Shown here piece by piece: positions 18,138 through 27,700 of a stretch of 64,000 bases of DNA. The stretch is from Claveliimonas sp034178805 (GTDB lineage: Bacteria > Bacillota > Clostridia > Lachnospirales > Lachnospiraceae), in assembly GCF_050314255.1 (NCBI RefSeq), contig NZ_JBNPMZ010000003.1:201784-265783 (forward strand), given 5' to 3'. How positions within the stretch are numbered: the stretch's first letter is position 1; every line of letters begins with the position of its first letter. The notes below the pieces were generated by a model that had not been told where the DNA came from, did not search any database, and was given only the letters and a program-made list of their open reading frames with translations. A program made the translations under genes and the position numbers.

Positions 18138-18995
18138 TTATTCTATCTCTCCAAACTCAAGCTCTACCGGGCAATGATTTGTACGTTTCTCTACCGGAGG
18201 GAGCTTCATATAATCACCCATATGCTGCCTCAATTGTTCATCGTAGTTCTTAAGAAGCCTGATTTCCGTATCTTCAAACGGATACCTGACTGTTGGATAT
18301 GCATTACTTTTTTGGATATCCATAATATGTGATCCCGGGTCAAACAAACAGGTATACTTATCCGACCTGCCACGCCAGGAAGTAGCACAGTGGAGAAATC
18401 TCCGATAAAGAATTTCATCGCTCTTTGGAAGAAGCCTGAGCCCGATGCGCATAAATCCACAGATAATATTTTTTATTTTCTGCTTCATCGGCTGTCCATG
18501 CAGAAGCCTGAAAAAGTTAATATTCCGAATTCTGTAGAGCACTGTATACCGCCGGCATTTTTTTATAATTTTATCCGCTTTTTTCTGTTCCTGCGGAATG
18601 CTGTCATATATAAATAAATCCATCAAAATGCCTGGTCTGAAGCCTGCTGCTGCTGCATATTCATTCACAAACACTGTACCGCGGCGCATCAGTGTCGGCT
18701 GCAGATTATAGTATTTGTGTGGCTGATCCGGTCCCCATAATTCATACTTTTCAGAGAACACTTTATCCTTTTTCATAGCTCTTACAAATCGATGATAATC
18801 CTCTCTCAGAAGCGCAATATCAATATCATCATCCCACGGGATAAATCCCTGATGTCTGACAGCACCTATTGCTGTTCCTGCTATTGCAAAATACTCAATT
18901 CCGTTCCTGTCACACAGTTCCATAAAATCTTTAAGCATATTCAGTTCTGCCTGATGAAGCTGTTCCAAAACCTCTGGTTCATACTCTCCGTACAT
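18138..18995 (-). CDS. LicD-family phosphotransferase, copy 2
   Basis: 285 residues from the chosen ATG (MYGEYEPEV), which follows AAAGGAG at a good distance. A start 12 codons upstream is open but has no ribosome site. The core AGTAIGAVRHQGFIPWDDDI contains the metal ligands PWDDDID at 53-59. The protein is clearly homologous to the adjacent LicD but much diverged outside the core, so the two likely act on different acceptors or positions. Tandem licD1/licD2 pairs are known in pneumococcal teichoic acid decoration. Confidence 0.9.
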   Translation of the reverse strand: MYGEYEPEVLEQLHQAELNMLKDFMELCDRNGIEYFAIAGTAIGAVRHQGFIPWDDDIDIALLREDYHRFVRAMKKDKVFSEKYELWGPDQPHKYYNLQPTLMRRGTVFVNEYAAAAGFRPGILMDLFIYDSIPQEQKKADKIIKKCRRYTVLYRIRNINFFRLLHGQPMKQKIKNIICGFMRIGLRLLPKSDEILYRRFLHCATSWRGRSDKYTCLFDPGSHIMDIQKSNAYPTVRYPFEDTEIRLLKNYDEQLRQHMGDYMKLPPVEKRTNHCPVELEFGEIE

Positions 18996-19033
18996 AATTA
19001 CTCCTTTTAATCCGATGCAGTACTGCCGCATTC

Positions 19034-20089
19034 TTACACTTTTTTAAAACGAAATTTTGCCAGCAGGCCGGTACCCTTATCAATAAGAATAATCAGCCTT
19101 TTATATTTTCTCTCATAAAAATACTTCATCGTAATATATACCCGAAGATTATCCTTCCGGACTGACGCTAATGTTTTCTTCGGAATATTTTTATCAAAAA
19201 CAGGATGATTCCTCATTCGATTGAGATATGATGCTTTTTCACTCAAAGTCATATCACATGTTTGAATACACATATAATCAATGATCGGATACACATATGA
19301 ATTGATCAGAAATTCATTTTTCATTCTGTTTGTTACTTTTTTATGGCAGATCTCAGAATAAAATTTATACTCCAGATTCATGTTGATCATATTTTTTTCC
19401 AGATAATCCCTCTGAAAATTTCTGGACGTACTGCGGCTTTCCCTCTGTGTCCACGAATAATACTCTTTGGAATTAAATCCAAGTTTCTCACAATGCATCA
19501 GAAACTGCAGATTAAAATTCAGATCCTCTGAACCGTACTTAAAACGTTCATCGAATCGAATATGATTTTTTTCAATTATTTCCCGACGATAAAATGCTGT
19601 CCAGATCGTATCTTCCCGCCTGATATTTCGATAGAATTTATAAAAATCTTTTCTTTCAATAAACATATCCTGAATACGGGTATGTATCTCCCATATACGC
19701 CCGTCATCTTTTTCCAGACGCTTGATCTTGGCATATCTCATCAAATCCACATTATGCTTCTTTGCCAGTTCATAATTATCCCGGATCAAATGCGGCAGAT
19801 AAATGTCATCATTGTCGCAAAAGCCGACATACTCTCCTTCTGCCACCTCCAGGCCTGCATTTCTTGCAGAGCAAATGCCTCCGTTTGATTTATGCACAAC
19901 TTTTACATTTGGGTACTTCTTTGCATATTCATCACAGATAGTTCCACTGTTATCCGGACTTCCATCATCCACCATAATCAGTTCAAAATCTTCAAAATCC
20001 TGATTCAACACACTGTCTACTGCCTTTTTCAGATATTTTTCCGAATTGTAAACCGGCATTATTATACTGACTTTTCGTCTGTTATCCAC
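19034..20089 (-). CDS. GT2 glycosyltransferase
   Basis: The 351-residue GT-A enzyme has KVSIIMPVYNSEKYLKKAV at the N-terminus, the UDP/dTDP-binding VDDGSPDNSG at 40-49 and the metal motif FCDNDD at 90-95. The C-terminal 130 residues are basic and helical, which may hold it at the membrane. It is typical of capsule or teichoic acid glycosyltransferases. The gene starts 23 bases after the previous GT2 gene. Confidence 0.87.
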   Translation of the reverse strand: MDNRRKVSIIMPVYNSEKYLKKAVDSVLNQDFEDFELIMVDDGSPDNSGTICDEYAKKYPNVKVVHKSNGGICSARNAGLEVAEGEYVGFCDNDDIYLPHLIRDNYELAKKHNVDLMRYAKIKRLEKDDGRIWEIHTRIQDMFIERKDFYKFYRNIRREDTIWTAFYRREIIEKNHIRFDERFKYGSEDLNFNLQFLMHCEKLGFNSKEYYSWTQRESRSTSRNFQRDYLEKNMINMNLEYKFYSEICHKKVTNRMKNEFLINSYVYPIIDYMCIQTCDMTLSEKASYLNRMRNHPVFDKNIPKKTLASVRKDNLRVYITMKYFYERKYKRLIILIDKGTGLLAKFRFKKV

Positions 20090-20112
20090 AATATATTTCT
20101 CCTATCTTTATC

Positions 20113-21024
20113 TTAACGTCTTTTCTTATATATTTTCTCAATCAGACTGCCAAAACAGCTGTTAATTGGCCGATACAATCTCATGGAAGTCAGGATTACT
20201 TTTACTATTTTCCCCGGTGACTTTTTAAGGCTGTACTCCTTTTTAAAATAGTAACTGCCATTGCCACCAGACATTTCTATCAGATATCCCGCTTTTGCAC
20301 AGAATTTCCCGTAAATATCCGGCCTTTTTCCAAACTCATGCATATATTTTTTTTCCATCAATCTCAATGCCTTAACAGCTTTTCTTCCGTCAGATGTTAT
20401 GCTGTTCTCAACAACATAGCAGTCTACAAGTGCTTCATCGATAAAATAGACTTTTTTTTGCTTCAGTAAAACCTGAATGATAAAATCCCAATCCTGAAAC
20501 CGTGGAAACACAGGATCAAAACATACATCCTGAAATAAACTTTTTTTCGCAACGATTGTCTGTGTACTTACACAATTCTGCCACATAACCCGTCCAAGCT
20601 TGTCGCTCTCCTGATTCAGATTATATACCGGCAGACGACTTCTGATGATCTTTCCTTTTTTTTCTTCTTCTCTCATAAGAGCAGAAAATACCATATCGGC
20701 ATCCTCTCTCTTCAAATAATAAAGCGACTTTTCCAGTTTATCCGCATGCCAGAAATCGTCACTGTCCTGAAAGGCAATAAATTCACCCTGCGCATTCTCT
20801 ATACCGATATTTCTGGCAGCACACGCTCCTCCATTCTTCTCACAGATAATCAGACGAATCCTGTCATCATCTATATTTTTTACAATCTCCACCGAGCGAT
20901 CGGTAGAGCAGTCATCCACAATGATAAGCTCGAAATCCTGACAGGTCTGTTCCAGAATACTTTCCACAGCCATCTTTATTGTTTTCTCTCTGTTATACAT
21001 TGGAATAATAATAGATACCAGCAT
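20113..21024 (-). CDS. GT2 glycosyltransferase
   Basis: 303 residues, GT-A fold: LVSIIIPMYNREKTIKMAV, then IVDDCSTDRS (36-44) and the metal motif FQDSDD (85-90). The C-terminal part is basic. No membrane helix. It lies four bases after the preceding GT2 gene, so they are co-translated. Sugar and linkage are unknown. Confidence 0.87.
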   Translation of the reverse strand: MLVSIIIPMYNREKTIKMAVESILEQTCQDFELIIVDDCSTDRSVEIVKNIDDDRIRLIICEKNGGACAARNIGIENAQGEFIAFQDSDDFWHADKLEKSLYYLKREDADMVFSALMREEEKKGKIIRSRLPVYNLNQESDKLGRVMWQNCVSTQTIVAKKSLFQDVCFDPVFPRFQDWDFIIQVLLKQKKVYFIDEALVDCYVVENSITSDGRKAVKALRLMEKKYMHEFGKRPDIYGKFCAKAGYLIEMSGGNGSYYFKKEYSLKKSPGKIVKVILTSMRLYRPINSCFGSLIEKIYKKRR

Positions 21025-21028
21025 ACCT

Positions 21029-21931
21029 TTACACTCCTTCTTCTAATTCATTTATCAGGATTTCCAGAGAACGAATCTGGTTTTCCAGCCAGAACATAAT
21101 TTTATTTCTTCTTTTTCTATTAATTGAATTTGTAGCCACATCCTCCAGATGCTTTATCATTAACTCCGGATTATATACGATTTTTAAATTTCTTTTCCGG
21201 CATCTCAGATACAGCAGCTCTTCTTCTTTATACAAAAAAGTGCGCGGATCAAAAGCTTCCTCATAATGCTGTGCATACTGCGGTGAGAAAATAATGCAGC
21301 ATCCATGAAGCACAACATCTTCTCTTCTCTGATCCAGATGTTCGAATAACTGATACTGTCTGTATGGGGATTTTTTTTCTTTTCCAAATATTCTGCGCAC
21401 CTGATTTCTCAGAAGCTTAAATGCAACATAAGGATAATTCAGATGCCACTTCATAGCCAGATAATCCTTTTTATGCATCTTTAACTCATTTCGAAAATGC
21501 TCCGCATCCGGAAAGCGATAATACAATAAATTAATCTTTCCATTTTTTAAAATAATCTGAGGTCCCATGATGCTGAAGCTGCTTCGTGCATATTCCTTTT
21601 TAACTACTGCAAAAAAATCTTTCTGAATCACCAGGGTATCATTGTTAAGTACACATACAAAACTGCAGTTCAATACCTCTTTACAGTAACGGTATCCAAT
21701 ATTATTTCCATTTGCAAATCCCAGGTTCTCTTTATTCCTGATAACCGTTATCCTGTCAGAATTCTTATATTTTTCTGCCAGTTTCCTGCCGGTGCCGTTC
21801 GGTGAAGCATTGTCAACAATAACGATATGATATTTTTCCGTATCTATATTGTGTCTGATTGATTCTGCACAGTCTATGGTTTCTTTTATCGTATTATAAT
21901 GAAGTATTACAAATCCTATTGATTCACTCAA
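21029..21931 (-). CDS. GT2 glycosyltransferase (rhamnosyltransferase-like branch)
   Basis: 300 residues with N-terminal GFVILHYNTIKETIDCAESI, IVDNASPNGTG (39-48) and LNNDT (95-99). The later block FLYKEEELLYLRCR replaces the usual ED-D-R signature of rhamnosyltransferases in partly conserved form. It lies between the GT61 gene and another GT2 gene. No membrane helix. Substrate not assignable. Confidence 0.84.
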   Translation of the reverse strand: MSESIGFVILHYNTIKETIDCAESIRHNIDTEKYHIVIVDNASPNGTGRKLAEKYKNSDRITVIRNKENLGFANGNNIGYRYCKEVLNCSFVCVLNNDTLVIQKDFFAVVKKEYARSSFSIMGPQIILKNGKINLLYYRFPDAEHFRNELKMHKKDYLAMKWHLNYPYVAFKLLRNQVRRIFGKEKKSPYRQYQLFEHLDQRREDVVLHGCCIIFSPQYAQHYEEAFDPRTFLYKEEELLYLRCRKRNLKIVYNPELMIKHLEDVATNSINRKRRNKIMFWLENQIRSLEILINELEEGV

Positions 21932-21955
21932 AATTTCATCCCCTTCACCAAAGAA

Positions 21956-23158
21956 CTATAGTCTTTTTATATAAAAGCGGAATAATTCCTTCTTTGCCGT
22001 CTCTGTAGTTGAAAAGCCCCTGCCATCATACAAGGGAACTTCTCTCTTCGCATTTCTGTTTCTCAGAATATAAACCGGTATATACCAGAGCAGTTTTTTA
22101 AGTCTTCTCAAATGCTGCTTAATCCCTATGGAATCGCAGACCATGTGGTTATCCCTGAAATAATTCATAACATTCCGGTTGTAATCCACAATAAACGGAC
22201 CTGCGGGTCCGACAGCCTTCAATGAAATATGTGCATCTACATTCGTCACATTCAAACTTCGGATTGCATTGACATCCACCTGCCGATAATTCGGTTTATT
22301 CGTTTTCCTGATAATTACAAGCCTGGTTCCATCCTTTGCAAACATCATATTATGTGGCAGAGTACCGGCAATGCACGCAATTGTATCCGCCTGTCTTAGC
22401 ATTGCTATCTGCTCTGACAAGGAGTGCTTCTCCGGAGCTACGATTAAATAATTATTTCTTTGAAATAATTCTTCAATTTCTCCCTCACCAATCTCCAGAG
22501 GCACGCGAAGATTCAACTGCCGCCTGGTAAAATAGATTTTCCTGCCTTTATACAGATCCGGCTTTTCAAAATTCACCAGTGCATTCTCCGCTACCCTGTC
22601 AAATATTTCTTTATATTTCTGATTACAGCTTATTCCCGGCTTATGAGAACACTCCGGAATAATCACCTTCCTGAACCTTGTCGGCTTATCCACTCTGATC
22701 AGCTGTTCTGTTTTAATTCCCAGCAAATGAAGGAATTCCAGGTAAACTCCTTCCATCTCCATCTGAGAATCATACACAATTCTGCAGGAGGTCTCTTTGT
22801 CCATAACATACCACATTCTTGATACCATATCCATCAGAAAGTGACCCCAGTGTTTCCAGAATCTTCCAAAATATACTACTTCTTCATCAATCATTGCAGG
22901 CTTCTCCTCCGGTTCATAGGAGCCCCCCCACTGGTCAACCGGAGAAATGGCATCAAAACCTGATAATTCTATATACTCACCATTTTCGTTTACAACACCT
23001 GCTCTTTTCTCGCCATTCACAACTTTATACGGCAGAACAGTGCCATTTTCAACGATTTCAACCCTTAACTCCCTGTCTTCGCAGATTGTCATCTGATCCA
23101 TAGCTTTATAATTTTCCAAAAACAGCTCGTCCATATATTTATAATTGAATGCATCCAT
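21956..23158 (-). CDS. GT61 (DUF563) glycosyltransferase
   Basis: 400 residues with the DUF563/GT61 block YFGRFWKHWGHFLMDMVSRM in the first third and the C-terminal sugar-nucleotide region DTIACIAGTLPHNMMFAKDG. In bacteria such enzymes occur in capsule clusters. It is the first gene behind the promoter at 23196-23225, so it may open the main glycosyltransferase transcription unit. The region 95-330 is the recognisable catalytic part. Confidence 0.82.
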   Translation of the reverse strand: MDAFNYKYMDELFLENYKAMDQMTICEDRELRVEIVENGTVLPYKVVNGEKRAGVVNENGEYIELSGFDAISPVDQWGGSYEPEEKPAMIDEEVVYFGRFWKHWGHFLMDMVSRMWYVMDKETSCRIVYDSQMEMEGVYLEFLHLLGIKTEQLIRVDKPTRFRKVIIPECSHKPGISCNQKYKEIFDRVAENALVNFEKPDLYKGRKIYFTRRQLNLRVPLEIGEGEIEELFQRNNYLIVAPEKHSLSEQIAMLRQADTIACIAGTLPHNMMFAKDGTRLVIIRKTNKPNYRQVDVNAIRSLNVTNVDAHISLKAVGPAGPFIVDYNRNVMNYFRDNHMVCDSIGIKQHLRRLKKLLWYIPVYILRNRNAKREVPLYDGRGFSTTETAKKELFRFYIKRL

Positions 23159-23195
23159 AGCTTTTTCCTCACAGTTCTTTCATTCACTCGATGTT

Positions 23196-23225
23196 ATGAT
23201 ACCACATAACAGGAAACATGTACAA
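23196..23225 (-). promoter_or_regulatory. Promoter before the GT61 gene
   Basis: Minus strand TTGTAC (23220-23225), 18-base spacer, then TATCAT (23196-23201) preceded by TGG (an extended -10). It falls in the 78-base gap between the flippase gene and the GT61 gene, about 35-40 bases before the start codon. It would drive the block from GT61 to DUF2304. Confidence 0.55.
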
Positions 23226-23236
23226 TAAACTTATCA

Positions 23237-24709
23237 TTAACCCCGCTTTATCTTTCTTTTGAATCGCTCAATAAATCCTTTCATAAATGTACATAAATAC
23301 GGGTCTTTCATTAACAGCAGTATACCGAAATATCCCAAAGCACTGATACCTACCGTCGCTGTAAGCCGAAACAGAGTTCCAATGACCAGATGATCAACTG
23401 CAGCCCGTACTGCAAAAAAACCAGCACTCAAAACCAAATATATTGGAAGACAACTATACAGGCTTTTCATTTCAAACACCTGACGGGAATACCATGAAAG
23501 AACGATAAATACCACAACCTCTGATCCAAGAGTCGCTATCGCCGCACCATTGACTCCAAATAACGGTATCAGCACCGCATTGGCAATCAGATTAAATACC
23601 GCTCCTAAAATAGTTGAGACCAGGACCTCTTTGTCTTTTTTATAAGGTGTACACACCTGATAAGCCAGAATCCGGTTAATAGCTGCAACCACTACTTTTG
23701 CTGACAATATCTTTGCTGCCAGGCTTCCCCCTATGAATTCTGCCCCGCTGAACAACAGGATCAGGATATCACTGGTGCACATCATACCAATAGATGCCGG
23801 AATTGCTATCATCAGCAGCATGTTGACGGATGTTTTCATCAACTGTTCATATTCCTTTTTCAGACCATTTCCTATATAATATGACACTCTTGGAAGGATC
23901 GTCGAAGAAACGGTTCCAATCAGGGTACTGACTACCAGATTAATTTTCACCGCCGCCGTATAGATACCGGTTGCCGTATCCCCCTTCATTGCCCCAAGCA
24001 TAGTTGTATCCATCGTCATATAAATACTGGAAGCAACACTGGTTCCGAAAATCAGAAGAATCGGTCTGAGATGTCTTCGGTATTCATAATCATATTTCTT
24101 CTTCCAATCAATAAACTTTCTGGAATGCCACAAATTTAATATTGCCGATCCTCCCGAAGAGATGACTGTTAAAGCTGCATACCAGCAGTAATCTTCTTTA
24201 CTTCTCACCAGAAGAAAAAGCAGAACCAATGAGACCAGCTGAAACAGAACGGCTCTTTTGGTAATATATGCATACTCCTCATTAATAATAAACAGCCATT
24301 CCATACCGATAGTAGCAAATATAATTCCTGCACTGAAAATGATTAAAAGCGGTTTGTATCCTCTAAGCACAGGAAAACACAAAAACACTGCAAACGCAAC
24401 ATACGCCGCAAATGTTGTACACAGATTAATCCGGAGCATTTCTTTTGAAAATTTGTTAAATTTATCCTGATTATCTCTGATTCTTGCGCCTTCACGGACA
24501 GCATATGTGCTGATTCCCAGTGCGGCAAACAAAGAAAAATAAGAGATAATAGAATTAGCATAATTCACCTTTCCTATTCCCGATGCCCCCAATACTCTGG
24601 AAGCATACGGAAATGTAATCAGTGGAAAAAGTACACTCATCAGTGTCTTAATTCCATTTGCTATCAGATTCACTGTTATTGATTTTTGTTTTGTTTTATT
24701 CTTTTCCAT
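23237..24709 (-). CDS. Wzx-type polysaccharide flippase (MOP/MATE-like)
   Basis: 490 residues with about 14 hydrophobic helices and the family start NLIANGIKTLMSVLFPLITFPYASRVLG, here given only by its ends (NLIANG to RVLG, residues about 15-42). Wzx proteins move undecaprenyl-linked repeat units across the membrane. It is the gene directly after the rhamnosidase (ten bases) and precedes the glycosyltransferases. Because a TagGH-type ABC exporter is also present, the cluster seems to have two export routes. Confidence 0.9.
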   Translation of the reverse strand: MEKNKTKQKSITVNLIANGIKTLMSVLFPLITFPYASRVLGASGIGKVNYANSIISYFSLFAALGISTYAVREGARIRDNQDKFNKFSKEMLRINLCTTFAAYVAFAVFLCFPVLRGYKPLLIIFSAGIIFATIGMEWLFIINEEYAYITKRAVLFQLVSLVLLFLLVRSKEDYCWYAALTVISSGGSAILNLWHSRKFIDWKKKYDYEYRRHLRPILLIFGTSVASSIYMTMDTTMLGAMKGDTATGIYTAAVKINLVVSTLIGTVSSTILPRVSYYIGNGLKKEYEQLMKTSVNMLLMIAIPASIGMMCTSDILILLFSGAEFIGGSLAAKILSAKVVVAAINRILAYQVCTPYKKDKEVLVSTILGAVFNLIANAVLIPLFGVNGAAIATLGSEVVVFIVLSWYSRQVFEMKSLYSCLPIYLVLSAGFFAVRAAVDHLVIGTLFRLTATVGISALGYFGILLLMKDPYLCTFMKGFIERFKRKIKRG

Positions 24710-24719
24710 TTAATCACTT

Positions 24720-27700
24720 CTATTCCGCTTTTGATTCATTTCTGCCATCAATATATGGTGTTGCCGTTTTTCCGGGTGCCGCTTCCCCTTTTGCCACATA
24801 TCGGATTTCAATAGCTTCCAGGCGTTTTGCAAGCCCCTCTGTACCTGCCGGTTCCCCATTTTTTGCCCAGTCAAGCCACCCGTAACTCTGGACATGTACT
24901 CTGTAATATACATCATACTTCTGTTTCAGCTCATCGGTCAGCCTGATCTGAATAGCCTCCAGACGCTTTGCTTCCCCTTCCGTTCCGGATACCTCACCAT
25001 TACGTTTCCATGACGTTTCCCAGCCATAGGTCTGGACATGGGTACGGTATTCGACATCTCCGGAAGTCTGTGCATCTTTATTTACTATGGAAATGGCTTC
25101 CAGACGTTTTGCTTCTCCTTCTGTTCCGGATAAGTCTCCATCAAACACAAACGACTGCCAGCCATAACTCTGAACATGAGTCCGGTATGCTATCCCGGCT
25201 TTTCGGAAACAGTTTTCCGTACTTCCGGGTGCCTGATTTCCTTTTTTTACTAGCTTAATCTGTATTGCTTCTAAACGTTTTGCATATCCTTCCGTACCGG
25301 CCGGTTCTCCATTTTTTGCCCAGTCAAGCCACCCGTAACTCTGGACATGCACTCTGTAATATACGTCATAATATTCTTCTATCTGACCTGTTAATTTAAT
25401 TTTGATTGCTTCCAGGCGCTTAGACTGACCGCTTGTTCCGGACTCCTCACCATCCTGCTTCCAGTTCTGCCAGCCATAACTCTGGACATGGGTACAATAG
25501 GTGACACCTCCGGAATACTCTGTATCGTCCAGATTGATTTTTATTGCCTCTAAACGTTTTGCGCTTCCTACTGTACCGGACACTTCGCCGTCACCACATT
25601 TTTCCTGCCAGCCATAGCTCTGAACATGGGTACGGTATTCTATCTGTTTTCTGGTGGATTTATATGGGCATTCAGTTGTCCCCGGCGCTTCATCATTCTT
25701 TTTAACAATCTTAGCCTGAAGAGAACGCACTTCTTTTGCATATCCGGAAGTCCCTGCCGGTTCTCCGTTTTCTGCCCAGTCAAGCCAGCCATAACCTTCC
25801 ACATACACACGATAATACACATCAAACTGCTGAGCCAGTTCTCCTGTTAATCTAAGACGAACTGCTTCCAGACGCTTCCCTTCCCCAGGTTTTCCTGCAG
25901 CTCCTTCAGAAACCCAGTCCTGCCAGCCGTAGCTCTGCATATATGCGGAATACTCGACATTTCCCGCATTCTGCTGATTCATCAGGCGGAACGTTACAGC
26001 TTCTACTTTTTCTCCGGATGTTTTTCCGACTCTCACACCGTTTGTCGCTTCTCCATTCCATTTTTGCCCGGAATATACATCATATACAACATCGGTCATT
26101 GCAAGTTCTGATGCATCTTCATATATTCCCGCATCTGCGGTCACCGTATGGCTTCCCGCCGACAAAGTATATACCAGATATCCATCCTCCCTCGAAGCGG
26201 AAACTCGCTTTCCATCCACAGTAAGTACAGCGTTGTTTTTAGAAACAGGAATATATATATCAGCTTTTGAATTTGATGGTACTGTTACATCACAGGAAAT
26301 TCCGCCTTTGCCATCCATCGTATACGAGATTTCTATGGTACCTTTTAATGTTGGCTGCTTAATGGAAGCCTGGCTGACTCCTCCCGGCTGCAGCTTAATC
26401 TGAAAAGAATCAAATCCTGCTTCCGTGGGTCTGATTCCAAACAGACCTCTGGACAGCATGCTTCCGGGAGCAGTTCCCCATGGATGACACAGACTGATAT
26501 TTGACTTCAGATCGCTGTTCCACGCTTCTGAGGTCACTGTAGCACCCAGTCCATACATCATATATGCCCAGCTTTTTACACCCAGAATATCATCCGGATT
26601 GCTCATAATTTTTCTCGCCAGATCACCGTGGTTACTCTGATACAATCCCTGAAGCAGGAAATACGTTCCATACACACTCATTTTCACTTCCTGATCCTGT
26701 TCAATGACCCCGGCCATACGATCCGCCATGCTCTGACTCTCATAGATTCCAAATGCCAGTGCATAGGCTGTGGCATGCTGCGATGAATGCTTCACCTGTT
26801 TTCCATTAACATCCAGCCCGTCATAATACTCTCCTGTTTCTGAATTATACAGCTTTTTAATCATATTCTGGCGTATCGTATCAGAAAGACCTTTATAATA
26901 CTCACTCTCCTCCGTGTGACCCAGAGCTTCTGCAATGGATGCCATATCAGCATATCCGCCTGCACACACAGCGTTGAATACTGTATTATAATAGGATTCT
27001 TCTTTATTATATCCATCGGTTTCTGTTGATGGCCAATCCACCATGATTTTCTGATTCGAAACCCTCGGAGATGTAATATCTCCCATCAGTCCCACCGAAG
27101 AATCAAAATATTCCTCAAGACTTTTTTCTTTCAACTTCTGATAGGACTGTTCCAGATTACGCATATCACCGGTATACATGTAATTCTCATATATTAGCAT
27201 AATATTATAAAGTGAATACTCGGCAGGCCATGTCGTATTATCCAATAAATATTCTGCTGTAAACTTCGCAGAAGGCGAAGCTTCCGAAAAACTGTAACTG
27301 TTCATTGTAGTGATCAGTGCATCACCCTCGTAAGGATTCCTCTCCCTGTTCTGTGTATCCACATATAAGTCCTGGGCCGTAATCTTGCTGGTGTATTTCA
27401 TCATGTTATACAGTTCATTCAACAGATTGTTTGACGAAGAAAAAGAGGAGGCTTCATCTTCAAATTCCTGACGTATTGTCAGTCCCATTATATTATCTGT
27501 TCCGATATTATCTGCACAGTTTCTGACTGTTACATAACGAAAAGTCTTCATGCCGATACCGGATACTTTCTGCCATCCACTTCTCAGAGTCCATGTCTCC
27601 TGATACACATTACCCGTGCTCAGCTTATATTTAGCATTACCGGATTCATCCAGCTCTTCTCCGTATTCCAGCGTTATCGCACCTCCGCCTGAAGAAATAT

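Larger units (their letters stand above)
24759..26090 (-). repeat. ChW repeat region of the rhamnosidase (nine repeats, three triplets)
   Basis: Nine ChW (PF07538-like) repeats of about 45-55 residues. The first is degenerate (YDVYSGQKWNGE); the rest carry the conserved Gly-Trp, as in THVQSYGWQ and VHVQSYGWLDWAKNGE. They cycle in a fixed A-B-C order with a period of about 151 residues. Confidence 0.88.

Noticed and set aside
24759..26090. Regularly spaced repeats suggesting a CRISPR array or tandem DNA repeat
   Set aside because: The repeats are coding (ChW protein repeats with about 151-codon periodicity); there are no short identical repeats with unique 30-40 bp spacers.
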